Positions 16,790 to 28,196 of a stretch of 64,000 nucleotides of DNA are shown here, in pieces. Position 1 is the stretch's first letter. The number at the start of each line of letters is the position of its first letter. The notes under the pieces were generated by a model that was not told the origin of the DNA, searched no databases, and was given only the letters and a program-made list of their open reading frames with translations. Source of the stretch: Chondrosia reniformis (Eukaryota > Porifera > Demospongiae > Chondrillida > Chondrillidae); the NCBI GenBank assembly GCA_947172415.1, contig OX359201.1, positions 6,064,501 to 6,128,500 on the forward strand, in the 5' to 3' direction. A program made the position numbers and the translations under genes.

Positions 16790-18652
16790 ATGAAAGTAAT
16801 CGCCCTCTCCTTTGTGTTCGCTTTGATTGTAGTCTCATACTCACAAGAGACTATACTTAGCAGCGTTCCGTCACTGTTTAATGGAATTCTCGATTCTCTC
16901 CAAGTTTCACCTTTAAGCGGTGTCTTGACTCCACTGCTGGAGTTTTTTGGCCCGATTTTTTCTTTCTTCTACCAAGGATTTTTATCCATTCTGTTTATCA
17001 TATTGGCCTTCCTGTGGCTGGGATATAAACTCCTTAAACTGCTGTTTGCGCCTTTGAATCTAGTACGACAACTCGGAGATGTCGGATATGCCGAGATGTC
17101 GGAACAGACGCAGAAGCAGACTGCAAATATAGTAAGGAAAATACGTAAAATTGGAGAGATGCCGCCGGTGTACCCAAACGGATGGTTTAGCTTATGCCAT
17201 GGCTCTGAAGTTCCAAAAGGAACGGTAACGTACGTACACGGCTTGGGGGAGCATTTTGCCGTATTCAGGGGAGAGGATGGACGCGTGAGCGTGCTGGATG
17301 CGTACTGCCCTCACATGGGAGCTAATCTAGCCATCGGGGGACGCGTTCTTGGCAACTGCCTCGAATGTCCCTTTCACGGATGGCAATTCAGAGGAGAAGA
17401 CGGAAAATGCACAAAAATTCCTTACGCTGAGAAAGTTCCAGAACAGGCGAAAATTAAATCTTGGAATTGTATTGAATGCAACGACCAAATCCTAGTGTGG
17501 TATCACGCAGAAGAGATGGAACCTTCTTGGATTCCAGATGAAATTGAGGAGATAGCTTCAGGAGAATGGTCATGCAAGGGGAAGACTACTCATTACATTA
17601 ACTGTCACATTGAGGTATCTAAATGTGCTATTATTTCTAGGGCTATTGTTATAATTACTAGTTTAATTGCTGAATTCCATGGTAACTTACCAGGAAATAC
17701 CTGAAAATGGTGCTGACATTGCCCATCTGGGCCAACTCCATGTGCCCTTCATTGGAGGAGGAACAGATTTGAGATACATTTTCAAGAAGTTGTGGCTAAT
17801 GTTTCCCCACAAATGGACAGCGCAGTGGGAGCAGAGAGAACCACCCAACGAACACGTGGGCAGGCTGCTACTCACTCATCAGTTGTGCTTCTACACTTGG
17901 CCTGTCCCCTTGACCAAGCTGGATGTGACAGTTGATCAAGTAAGATGAAAATTGCAAGCATTTTTGGCAATTTATCTCTCAATTTTCTTCCTTCAATTTT
18001 AATAGGTAGGACCAGGAATAGTCATTTTGAGATTTGAATCTTTTCTAGGCAAAGGAGCCTTTGTGCAATCTCTTACTCCTGAAGGACCCATGTTACAGAA
18101 GCTGATCCACAAGATGTGGGTCAGCAAATGGTATCCCACCTTTGTGGCAAAGCTTTTCCTCACTGCAGAGGCTCTGCAGGTATGTGTCTGCAGGCGTTGA
18201 AGGTTATTAAAAGAATTTTCAATTTTCATAATTACCATGACTTCATTAGGTTTCTTTGGAATGTGTATGCAGTATTTATTTTGGAGTACCTATATATAGA
18301 CTTATATATCAGGTGTACAATTCTGTAAGTATGTAAATATGATACCTATTTTGACTGCACTCTGAAAGGAACTCTGTTGGTATGTGTTAATTAGTGCTCT
18401 GGGGTAATCCATATACTACAAACATACAGGAGTGACTTAATTAAACTTAAGCTCTTTAGGTGTAAGCCAAACTGATTAATTGTTTAGGTTGATCGAGATT
18501 TGATGATTTGGAACAACAAGACATACAAATCAAAGCCTCTTCTTGTGAAGGAAGATCATCTAATTGCCAAGCACAGAAGATGGTATAGTCAGTTTTACTC
18601 TGAGAACAGCCCCAAGCTTGAAGACTTGAAAGGCAAAGATTGTGAATGGTAG
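16790..18652 (+). CDS. Rieske sterol 7-desaturase, neverland/DAF-36 family
   Basis: Four exons keep frame: 16790-17614, 17694-17939, 18006-18179 and 18488-18652, giving 469 residues. The N-terminus has a hydrophobic leader (1-18) and a membrane helix near 60-88 ([19 protein letters not shown]). The Rieske [2Fe-2S] site is C173-P-H175 and C193-x-x-H196 ([14 protein letters not shown]). The mononuclear iron site D-x2-H-x4-H is at [11 protein letters not shown], just after the first intron. This architecture is that of neverland/DAF-36, which convert cholesterol to 7-dehydrocholesterol at the ER using NADPH-derived electrons. The family exists outside ecdysozoans. The in vivo substrate in a sponge-like animal is unknown; a 7-unsaturated sterol pathway is plausible. 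All metal ligands are intact. Confidence 0.88.
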
Positions 18653-18925
18653 CCTCCCCTCTGACTGTCCTAGACCTAAAACTCTTTAGAGAATCATGCA
18701 AAATTGTACCTTTTTTGCTTTAAACACGCTTGTATACATTAGGCAATTGCAAGACTGTGAGTAGCTGTATTATTATGCCATTGAATACTTGTTTTATATG
18801 CAATTAGCTTAACTTTGTAAGAATTTAAGCTTTCTTAGCTTTTTATGTAAATTGAAATTACAATATTAATATAAAAATCATTTGTAGTTACAAAGGTACA
18901 TAGCAAAAAGGTAGTTTACAATGAG
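18653..18925. other. Convergent 3' ends of the Rieske gene and HMCES
   Basis: 273 bp, AT-rich, with aatataaaaatc-like 3' processing candidates. No gene is seen. Confidence 0.6.
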
Positions 18926-21616
18926 TCAGGAATCTAATTGGTCTTCTAGTTTTGCTTTCTTCCCAGGAGGGAGAGATGTCTCCTTTTCTTCTTTTGGAGG
19001 TGCAGACTTCTTGGGGCTAAAGTACTTTGTAAGAGTTTTCTGTTTAGGGTTTGTTGGCGTACAAGACCTTTGCATAAATGGAGGTAAAACAAAAAATGAT
19101 GGATCTGAACCACAGATTATAACTGAGTATGAGTACTGTATGTACTATTTTCCTATACATCTAGTCAACACTTATACCCCATTGCCAAGACAACGAGCTA
19201 ATAATGGGGGGCATTATCTACCATATACAGCCTGAATTGCTGATTAATAGGATACTGTAAAACCCTTAATATTAGTGCACCATTAATGTTAGCGATGCAA
19301 TATCATTTGCTAACCTTTATGGTCGCTAAAATGTTTATTATTACGCATTAGCGTTTCACCGTATATGACCTATTAATGTCCATTAAATTTAGCGTTTTGT
19401 TGAAAATACTTGCTCCACACAACTGTGCATGCTTACATAATGGACGTTAATATTAAGGGTTTTACAGTATACAGTGAACTAGTTAACAGGAGGTGGCTGC
19501 TCGAATGCCAGGGGCAATGGTCTGTGATAATAGCTTCATATACTAATGCAGTTGGAACTTATATACTTTTGACATACCAAATGATTTGGTATGTGATAAG
19601 TATATAAGTTACCATTCTAAACACAAGTATTCAAATACTATGTCTTTAGGATGTTATGCCAGCTGCTAATTGTAAGGATTCCATTGTTCAAATACCCTTA
19701 GACAAGTGTGGCAACGTTCCTCCCAACATGCTAGAGCTCTCAAAGCTTACAGAGGATCTATCTTGACCATGCATTCCGGTGACTTGTGCTTGACATTGTT
19801 GACCATTGTAGATACAGGGTACCACTGCAAACAGTCCTGGGGCCTCAATAGCCTCAGGGCCTAATTATGAAAGGTCACAAGTACAACTCATTAAAGAGAG
19901 ACTTTGATAATCTAAAAATAGTATATTTTTCCTACTTGCTGTGTTGGTACTGATTTGAAATCCAGCCACTTTTCTACACCTTCCCTGTCCAAAATTGCCT
20001 ACAGGAGAGTTCCTGTTGCAATGTACACATGTCATATGTGTAAGTGTGTAGTATATAGTAGACATAATAATGCAAAACAGCTAACCACAAGTTGTCCTAT
20101 GCCCTTTGATGTTTTTATATTTAAAATGAGGAATAGGAATTTAATAATTGCCTGGAAAGTTTGTCCCAGCAAGAGATGGCACTATCTCATGTGGTACTGA
20201 ACTGGCAGCCTGAAAACTGAGAAATGCACCCGTACAGTAGTGACTCACTGGCATTCTATCATGGATGTGTGCAAGGGAGGGGTGGGCATCTAGTGTTATG
20301 ACTGTAAAGGTGAAGAGAGTTTCCTTATCTTCCTGAAAGGGGAAGAGGAGGGAGAGAGGTAAAGTGGATTTACTTATCCCAAAGCTACCTTACAGAAGCC
20401 GGACTCCAAATGTCAAACAATCCAGCAAGCTGCATCATTCTTCCTTTTGTTGGGTGCCTCAGCTCCTCCTGGCTCCCCTCGAGCTGATCTTTGGGGAGAA
20501 CAGCCTGAGTCTCTTCTGTGAGGCTGTTGTTTGAGAGGTAGATAAAAAATGGCTGCTTGGAGCCAGGCTTTGTAGTTTGCCATTCATAGAATCTACAAAG
20601 AAAAGGTTAGAGCTTACTACTCAATCTCATGAATACTAGTAAGACATACCCATCGACCACTACAACACAGCGCTGGCCTTTCTGCAAAGCTCCTCTGAAG
20701 GATGGCTTTTCAGTAATGCCATCCAGGCGGCAGTTGTTAAGGAGTGTACTGAAAGGTTGAGGTCCTTTATGCCAGTTTGGGACCAGACCCCACTTCATTG
20801 CTTGAAGAACACGATCACCACCATCAGATACACACTCACCATCCTGGTCATCCATTTTCTTCAACAGAGCCACATGAGACTGCTGATTGGAAATCAGACA
20901 AGGTCTAGTGACAATGAAAATATTTGTTACAAGGAAACAAATTCCCTAAAATTCATAAATTTTGACATTAAAGTATATTAATGCCAGCTGTCTAACCCAG
21001 TGGAGAAGAAGATGAAAGAAGAAAGAAAAGACTCCTGTGTCTTCATCCAAAGCTCTCTTCAGGTTTAGTTCCCCTATAGGCTTTTTTACAGAATAGGCAT
21101 AGCATGTAGGAAAATGGTAAATTAGATTTTTCATATCTAAACTTCATGAATGACCATTTTGGCATTAATGCATATCTACATGCACTTATCTAAAGGTAAT
21201 TGTACTGATTATTTAAAGCAACCATTTCGTAGATTCCTTGTTCCTAGCTTTCATCGTAGCGAGTTGTAGTTACATCTATACGTTCTGCTTAACATGCAAA
21301 TTTTTGGCAGTTTGTTTCAGGACGGCCTACCGTTCACACATGGCACTACTCATAAACGTGCTAGTCTTACACATAAGTCTGGGGTCCGACGTTGTAAGAT
21401 GGCCAGTGTTGAATAGTGCCGACCCATTCAGGTTGCAATACTGCTGAAGCGGCGCCAGTCTTGTCCGAAGAAGAGGGTTTGTATGCACAGGCCACTGCGA
21501 CGCCTCGCCTGTCTCTGGTGCTGTAAAATAAGTAAGAATTTACACAGCTAACATTGCAACGAGTCCTTTTCAAAAGATTTACTGTTGCTCGCCTACCATG
21601 CACATCTCCCGCACAT
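18926..21616 (-). CDS. HMCES: HMCES, abasic-site SRAP protein
   Basis: Eight exons keep frame: 21616-21597, 21520-21371, 20904-20650, 20592-20394, 20332-20249, 19998-19936, 19860-19751 and 19067-18926, giving 340 residues (human 354). The start is MCGRC, placing the catalytic Cys2 correctly. Other SRAP landmarks: WPSYNVGPQTYV, MKWGLVPNWHK, NNCRLDGITEKPSF, GQRCVVVVDGFYEWQ, IHDRMPAIL and the late VSTMVNNVKHKSPEC. HMCES forms a thiazolidine crosslink with abasic sites in single-stranded DNA at replication forks. Near the C-terminus is QKTLTKYF, a textbook PIP box for PCNA binding. The start is 60 bp from the tRNA-Leu gene, which runs the other way. Two mobile-element copies lie in introns. Confidence 0.94.
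19247..19470. mobile_element. MITE-like element with terminal inverted repeats in the HMCES last intron
   Basis: The left end tactgtaaaacccttaatatta (from about 19252) is the inverse of ttaatattaagggttttacagta at the right end (to about 19469). The inside is AT-rich and non-coding, with gcgtt/aacgc echoes. The size and structure suit a MITE. Confidence 0.7.
20985..21140 (-). repeat. SINE-like repeat family R1, copy in the HMCES intron
   Basis: On the minus strand it reads cctataggggaactaaacct, then gagctttggatgaagacaca, then ctccactgggttagacagct. The same ordered blocks recur at 29790, 32030, 42310, 43945, 45635 and 53330. Confidence 0.85.
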
Positions 21617-21675
21617 TTTTGCAAGATTGACAACTTGCGCTATAAATACAGCAAAATTCACTGATAATTCAAGAT

Positions 21676-21784
21676 GTCAGGATGGCCGAGCGGTCTAAGG
21701 CGCCAGACTCAAGAGCGTATCTTGCATTCGGTGGAGTGTTCTGGTCCACGTATGTGGGCGTGGGTTCGAATCCCACTCCTGACA
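21676..21784 (+). tRNA. tRNA-Leu (CAA) with intron
   Basis: The acceptor stem GTCAGGA pairs perfectly with TCCTGAC, with discriminator A. The D arm TGGCCGAGCGGTCTAAGGC and the T arm GGGTTCGAATCCC are canonical, and there is a long type II variable arm. The anticodon stem CCAGA/TCTGG holds loop CTCAAG followed by an intron of about 25 nt after position 37, as is usual for animal tRNA-Leu(CAA). A run of T directly after the gene serves as the Pol III terminator. Confidence 0.96.
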
Positions 21785-21866
21785 TTTTTTTCTTTTTTTT
21801 TGCCTTGCTTTCAAATGTACATACATTATCGAAGAAATGGTGTGAATGTGTGGTTGTGTCAAAGCT

Positions 21867-24800
21867 TTACGAGTACTGAAAAGATAAGTTTCCTTCTTCT
21901 GGAATCTTAAAGTATTGTCTTGTTAATGGTGCACAGTGCTGAGCCTCAAAGTTTTCCATGTAGCTTTCAGCCTGGAGGTAAAAATACCATCATGTGAAAG
22001 GTATAGCAACTGTATTGCAGGTATGACAATTACCAGATAGAGAAGAAGTTGAGATTTCTGTTCGCTGGACAAATCATCTCCAATATGGAGAGGGTATTCC
22101 AGTTTTCCACTCACTCCTCTAATGTAGGCATTGAGTATGCCTTTACACCACGTAAGGTTGACCTGCTTGTCTCTTAGCAAGGCAGCTGTCAGGGAGAGAT
22201 TGAGGAGATGCGAGGTGGAGAAGCGGTGGCATACTGAGCCAGTATACATGCATACATACCTCTGTCAGGGTAATTGTAGCACTTGATCCACTGCCAAAGA
22301 CTGCCCAGACTGTCATTAGTTATCAACTTGGGGTACCTGGAAGGAAGGATGGATGGATGGAGGGAGGGAGGGAGGGAGGGATTGGGGGAGGGAGGGATGG
22401 AGGGATGGAGGGATGGGAGGGAGGGATGGAGGGATGGGATGGATGGATGGATGGATGGACGGACGGACGGACATACGGATGGATGGACATACGGATGGAT
22501 GGATGGACAAATCAAAGCCTACCTTGCTAGTAACAGTTTGACCAACAGATAATTGATACGATTTGATGAAAGATCTTGAGTGCTATAGGAAAGTGTAAAT
22601 CCAATTATAAGACAATATTAAGAACACATATCAACCCTACTTGGTGCATATCATCTCATCTCTAACTCTCCGTATCAGCTGAACTGGACCATGATAGCTA
22701 CGTACATATAAAGAAAGGAGATCTGAGCAATCATACAATATAGAGTGTAAGAGTCACTATGTGCTACAAATCTTTGGTGCGGTTAGAGGAAATCCCTATC
22801 ATCTAAGGCACTACAAAGATGTCCATGAACAGTTTATCAACTGAGAACAAACATCTCCATCTTACTGAGATATCTGTTCTGCAACATTGAGTTCAAAGTG
22901 TTCTTCGACCATATCTTCACAAAGAGACCCTGAAACAGAGAACAGCAAATGATCACAACATTACAGCAGATGATTTCCGGAGCAGTAGTAATAGACAAAG
23001 CTAGCTACAAATACGCCCCTCTATACACAGGTGCCACGCCCCTCTATACACAGGTGCCACGCCCCTCTATACACAGGTACCATGCCCACCCACTTAGCCA
23101 TCGATGTACTCTGGATACTGCAAGAGGCTTCATTTCATCAAAAGTGGCATCCAAGATGATGGCAGAGATGTCAGGGTAGCTCATCGCAGCCCAAGAAGCA
23201 GTGTATCCTCCTACATGTACCAGAGAACAGGCATCACAGGAATACTGGAGATTTGAATAATGCCACAACAAATTACAAGACTTTTCTAGAAATCTTAATG
23301 TGACTGGATAACCTACTTAATGGGGCTAGGGAATGGCTCAGGCCAATCAGACTATGGCATGATCAAGTTTAGATCTGGAATATTTATGTATGTACGTGTG
23401 TAGTGACAATTTCTGTATTCAGACTAAAATCATCTGAATGCAAATCAAATTTTCGAGCAGCCATGTGCAAATAAAACCACCATTTTATCAATAATCTATT
23501 ATGACTGTATCCCAGCATCTTAGTGTCTCTTTTATACAATATATACAGCATACGTACCTATACCATATATGTATATACATACCTATTGACCATGCATAAA
23601 TAATTATATCTTTAAAGGAAAATCCTAGCTCAGATACAGCATAGCGTACTACTACATCAATTGCATTGTTCTCCTGGCTTGGAAATGGTAACCCCTGAGA
23701 AGTGAGGAAGAGGGAGAGGGAGGAGAGAGAGAGGAAAGAGGGAGGAGAGAGAGAGAGGGAGAGGGGAGGGGGAGAGGGGGAGGGGAGAGGGGAGGGGGGG
23801 AGAGGGGGAGGGGGAGAGGGGGAGGGGAGAGGGAGAGGGGAGAGGGAGAGGGAGGAGAGAGAGAGAGAGGGAGAGGGGAGGGGGAGGGGAGGGAGAGGGA
23901 GGAGAGAGAGAGAGAGGGAGAGGGGAGGGGGAGGGGGAGAGGGGGAGGGGAGGGAGAGGGAGAGGAAAGATGACATGAATTTGAGACTATTAATTTGGTT
24001 AATTTGCTTCAAAAAACTAACTGAACTACCAGCAAATCCTGGATGGTTCCATCCCAACACTGAAAAACCAGCTGTGCAGTGAGTTAAGAAAACATTGTTA
24101 CACTTTAACAAGTTACAAACAGCTTGACAAATCCACCTTCTAAGGGAATGTTCATAGCACCAAATGCCTCATAAAAAGCAGCATTACCCTCACAACAAAT
24201 TACCTGTAAATACAAAAACAAAGCAACTAGAAGTCCAATACTTGGCTTGGATAACTGGAATCTTTCTCTCTCTCAAGCAAATATAAAGAGTTCTTATTAA
24301 GTTCTAAACCTCCTGACGTTAATCAGTTTCCTACCCCTCCCCATACCAGTGGGATAATAAGTTTTTAGATCTACCTACCAGTTTCCTGCCCCTCCCTGGG
24401 TCGGTGGAGTGAAAGACTTGTCTCCGGTCTACAAACATTGTATCTATATGATTTCCATCTGCAGCAACCAATTTAGCTCTGTCCCCACCATACTACAGTG
24501 GGGGAGGTCACGGCATTGAAAGGAACAGAAGCATACATTCATTGCCTACTCTAGATACCTTTCTAACCAACTTGGCTCTTCCCTCGGAGAGCAAGGTTTC
24601 TATTCAAGAGAAGGAGACGTGATACATGTCGTCATCCTTCTCACTGCAAACCTACCCATCGCCTTTTGAATGATTGATAGAGATCCGGGATAAATCATTC
24701 TTCGCCCTAGTGCATGAGCGCCTATGTAACTAGAGAACAGATTGATACAGTTTGTTTACCAGTAGCTGCAGGATTGTCAAGAGGACTTACCTTAAGAAAT

Positions 24801-25531
24801 AAGTCGGTATTTTTAAGAGCTGCTCTGTCAAAGGTAATCTTCTTGATGAAGACAGCACTCGAGGTCTGATTAGTAACACAAGTCAACATTGAGCCAGTTT
24901 TCAACCATTTTATCTAGAGACACACTCACTTCAAATCTGATTCACTGTAGACAAATCTGACTGGATAATGTGAAAATCCAAAGTCTATATCTCCCAATCC
25001 AGTGGATACTGCCTATACAAAAGGATTTGAATAATTTTTGTGTATTTATTTTATGATCGTAACATGCTGCAACCTTGTACCTGCAAATTGTTTACCTGTT
25101 GCTATAGCAACACAACTACAAATTTTAGCTATTGTTCCTGTGACTCTCCATCAACTTTAAAACTTTTATATAATTACCTTTTCTGCTGTAAATTTCCCTT
25201 TAACTTTTAAAGCCTCATTGTATGCTTTCAAAAAGATTTGATAGTCTGGGTTGCTATAGCGACCAATACCTCTCAAGATATATGCTACTGACAATACAAC
25301 TGGAACAAATGCATAACCAGACAATGTTGTCATGACACCGGTAACCGTTGGAAACCCTCTTCTTATAATATAATATACAGCATAGAGTGGAAAGACGTTG
25401 TAGAGGACATGAAAAGCCACGTATCCCTGGAACAACAAAAGTGTGTTGAACAGAAAGAGGAATGAATGATTATTGCATCTTTATATAGAACTACTCACAA
25501 ATAAGAGAACTTTATTAGAGTAGTCTTCCAT
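21867..25531 (-). CDS. ABHD16A: ABHD16A-like phosphatidylserine lipase (BAT5 family)
   Basis: Seventeen exons: 25531-25499, 25426-25178, 25012-24930, 24865-24791, 24729-24656, 24599-24559, 24492-24379, 24203-24137, 24071-24022, 23694-23583, 23210-about 23090, 22929-22866, 22697-22641, 22582-22523, 22336-22260, 22185-22034 and 21971-21867. Two N-terminal helices are followed by the family segments [48 protein letters not shown], the nucleophile elbow YAWSIGGYTASW (G-x-S-x-G) and [12 protein letters not shown] with the likely catalytic Asp. ABHD16A makes lysophosphatidylserine at the ER membrane, which ABHD12 (present at 45-47 kb) degrades. The donor of exon 11 is unresolved: the visible GTGGGC donor leaves the frame off by one relative to exon 12 ([14 protein letters not shown]). 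The stop codon is 83 bp from the tRNA-Leu 3' end. Confidence 0.9.
22337..22522. repeat. GGAT/GGAG simple repeat filling ABHD16A intron 14
   Basis: This 186-bp intron is almost entirely (ggatg/gaggg)n on the plus strand, hence (catcc)n in the transcript. It runs from within a few bases of the exon 15 acceptor nearly to the exon 14 donor. Reading frames through it give Met/Asp/Gly and Pro/Ser/His shadow ORFs only. Confidence 0.95.
23008..23082. repeat. 23-bp tandem repeat, three units
   Basis: acgcccctctatacacaggtgcc repeats three times between exons 11 and 12 of the ABHD16A-like gene, ending beside the unresolved exon 11 donor. Confidence 0.9.
23697..23968. repeat. 270-bp pure purine tract, pyrimidine in the ABHD16A transcript
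   Basis: A (gaggg)n/(gagaga)n tract with almost no pyrimidines on the plus strand ends next to the exon 10 acceptor at 23694. In the minus-strand transcript it is a continuous polypyrimidine tract. It includes mirror-symmetric blocks (for example ggagagagag repeated near 23850 and 23900). Confidence 0.95.
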
Positions 25532-25979
25532 CTTATTGGAAACATACGGTCTTCCCTAAGTGAAGGATAACACCAATAATGCATTATGACACAATAGAGA
25601 ATTAATAAAATAAATATAAATGGGAGACAGCAATCCTCTCGATGTCACACGCGAACTGTATCCCTTTAATTAAAATCTAGAGAGGGTACCGAAGTCTAAG
25701 ATATATAAATGTGGTCACTGTACCTCAATGGCGCCTCCATTTCGTAAAAAGAAGCGGTAGACTGGCGGTCCTTGAATTGACTGAATTAGACCCATATTAT
25801 TCAGTATGCGTGCTTTGGGGAGATTCCCTTTATATCAAGTGTTCAATTTCCAAATTAAATTTTTGTATCTCAAACGGATATTATCGTATACGTACGGTAC
25901 TCGGGACACCTCTCGAAATGAACAGATTAAAAGAAAAGACAAAGTTTACAATTTCCATGTAATAAGCACTTTGTGGATT
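25532..25979. other. Spacer between NELF-E stop and ABHD16A start (same strand)
   Basis: 448 bp with tandem minus-strand orientation. Small ORFs overlap on the plus strand but none resembles a gene. This should hold the NELF-E 3' UTR and the ABHD16A promoter. Confidence 0.55.
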
Positions 25980-28023
25980 TCAAAATATATCCACCTTTTC
26001 ATTGTCAATGTCATAATACTTCATTTTATTTCTTGTATGACTGGGAGCTGTAATGTATGAAATATAAACAAACAATGATGGGGCACACGTGTACACAAAC
26101 ACAGAGAGAGATCCATATGGACACATATAGAGAGACTCATCCAGGACTGCAGTGAATGGGTTAAGTTCACCAGTTGTGAACTTACTTGTTGATGCTACTG
26201 ATTCTTTGCTGGCAGCTGTAGAAGGTCAAAGGACAAAAAAGGGACATATTAAGAATGTATTACTATCTATGCCCATGGACAGTTGAAATGATAATCAAAC
26301 CACAACTCTTAAATCAAACTATCAAAAAACACATGAAAGAAGTACACATATATAAAATAGCAATTAACCTATATTTCCAAGTTTCTAATATAAAAATTAG
26401 ATATTGGTGATGATATATTTTTGGGAAGGGAAACTGGTAATTATAGGGACATCCCCTCTGTAATTATAAAACACTGACCTATCTAACATACCTTGTTTAA
26501 CCCACGGTACAGCCTCTAGCTCAGGAGGCAGTTCCACATAGCCATTCAAAGGTCCTGCCTTGGCCACCTTTATATCAATTGCTGACATACGACCTTCATT
26601 CATCTAGCATACAACATATATGAGCTAGAACACTTACAATTCAACATTAAAGATTGTAAGATATAAGTTCAACTCAGTTAGAAGAAATCCTAAAAATTGT
26701 ATGTATATATATTTTCATTTTTTAAACAAAGATATTTGAAAGTGCTCTGTACAGCAACTTTATGGATATTGCAAGCTTACTTCTAGCTGAGATTTGTCTG
26801 CAGCCAATTTATTATGAAAGGTAACAAAAGCTTTCTTCTTTGACTCATCAATGGAGATCTCCAATTTCCTGTGAGAATTGAATCTTCCCAGACCCCGTAT
26901 AATGACATCGTCGGTGAAGGATCCTTGGGTTGCCATGACGCACACAGTGCAGTCCTAACAGAAGAGAGAGCCTTTGAAGCATCTAGCCCAACACTCACTG
27001 AAGAGAATCTAACCTGCTTGCTGTCAATCGGCTCAGTGGCATCCAAGATAATTTCTGAAGTCATTTTGCTTTTCGGTATGTGAGCTTCATTAACAGTGTA
27101 TAACTACAGTTATATATGTTACATTCATTTTTGCTGACTCACTCTCATTTAACTGTTTCTGTTGTTCAGAAGATCTCACAAAGGTTTTATAGATTGAGGG
27201 AAGTTGAACAGGTTTCGGTTTGGGCTTTGGTGGGTGGGTGTCTCCCAACTGCTTCTCCTTGGCAGCACATGAAAGAACCATTATAACATATAGACTCAAG
27301 AAATCAAAAAATGGAAGACATTTACGGAGGCTAGGTCATATCCAAAAAATTATTTAAATTATGACTTATTTCCACTGAATCATTCTCACTGCTGACATGA
27401 TCTCTACCTTACAAAATGGTTGGTTGAATTTTGGATTTAAATGTGCTACCATTCCTTACATCTCCCTTCTGCTTTGGATGTTTCCTTTCAACAGTCCTTC
27501 CATCCTTCTTCTTTGCCGGGGATGATTCCTGCATGTTGCTTTGCCCAACCCTTTTGAAACCACACTTTTTGGATTCAATCTTTTTAATTTTTAAATTCTA
27601 AAAAGATACATATCATCAATTTCAATAAACTGACATTGTCCAACCATACTGCACACCACACCACAACCCTTACTCCACTGGCCAGCATCTTTCTAACCGC
27701 CTCTTTTGCATCTTTGGGATTTAGAGAATCTAAGTCAAATGTTCAGTACACCAGTAAATGACATAACAATTCATCAGATCAAAGAACACGTGACTAAACA
27801 AAAAGCTTCACCTTTCTTTTGGAGTAGTGAAGAAGAATTAGAACTTTGCGGTCGTTCAAGGGATCGTTTGAGTTGAACTTTCTAAAGACGTGCAAACAGA
27901 ATGCGTGTAACATCAGTAGTTGGCAAGGAATCCCTACTTGATCCTCACTTTTTCTCTCAACCTCTGAAATTTTTTCTTCAAATCTTTTTCTTCTTCAGTC
28001 AGTCCTGATGGAAAACGTGCCAT
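25980..28023 (-). CDS. NELFE: Negative elongation factor E
   Basis: Ten exons keep frame: 28023-27949, 27881-27812, 27729-27674, 27597-27460, 27257-27143, 27084-27014, 26954-26781, 26603-26492, 26215-26186 and 26047-25980, giving 302 residues. Family marks: GLTEEEKDLKKKFQRL at the start, GFKRV, LPSIYKTFV (equivalent to the SLYESFV motif), an RRM (VCVMATQGSFTDDVIIRGL to KKAFVTFHNKLAADKS) and the C-terminal HTRNKMKYYDIDNE segment equivalent to the human tail. The RD dipeptide tract of vertebrates is absent, which accounts for the shorter length. NELF-E is the RNA-binding subunit of NELF, which pauses Pol II near promoters. The gene is divergent from QTRT2, 173 bp between starts. The donor of exon 6 is GTTAGA. 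Confidence 0.9.
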
Positions 28024-28196
28024 AACATACTTATAGATAGATTTATTCTCCAAAGACTTCAAAGAATATTAGAGCACACGAGATATGTACGCACTAAGTA
28101 TGAAAAAGGAAAAAAAGGAAAAAAACCTGGCTCAATACGTATACAGAAAAAGAAAAAAAGATTAACAAATTGCGCAATAAGAACTATATATTAAAA

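Noticed and set aside
19651-19765. Short plus-strand ORF (MPAANCKD...) in an HMCES intron
   Set aside because: No splice context or similarity was found; it lies opposite the intron and near the real minus-strand exon.
22189-22552. Pro/Ser/His-rich and Met/Asp/Gly-rich ORFs
   Set aside because: Translations of the simple repeat in ABHD16A intron 14.
23488-24111. Minus ORF with a Ser/Leu/Pro tract
   Set aside because: It joins two true ABHD16A exons through intron 9, whose pyrimidine tract happens to be open; splicing removes it.
26090-26186. Read-through extension of NELF-E after exon 9
   Set aside because: A GTAAGT donor at 26185 and an exon at 25980-26047 restore the conserved C-terminal motif.
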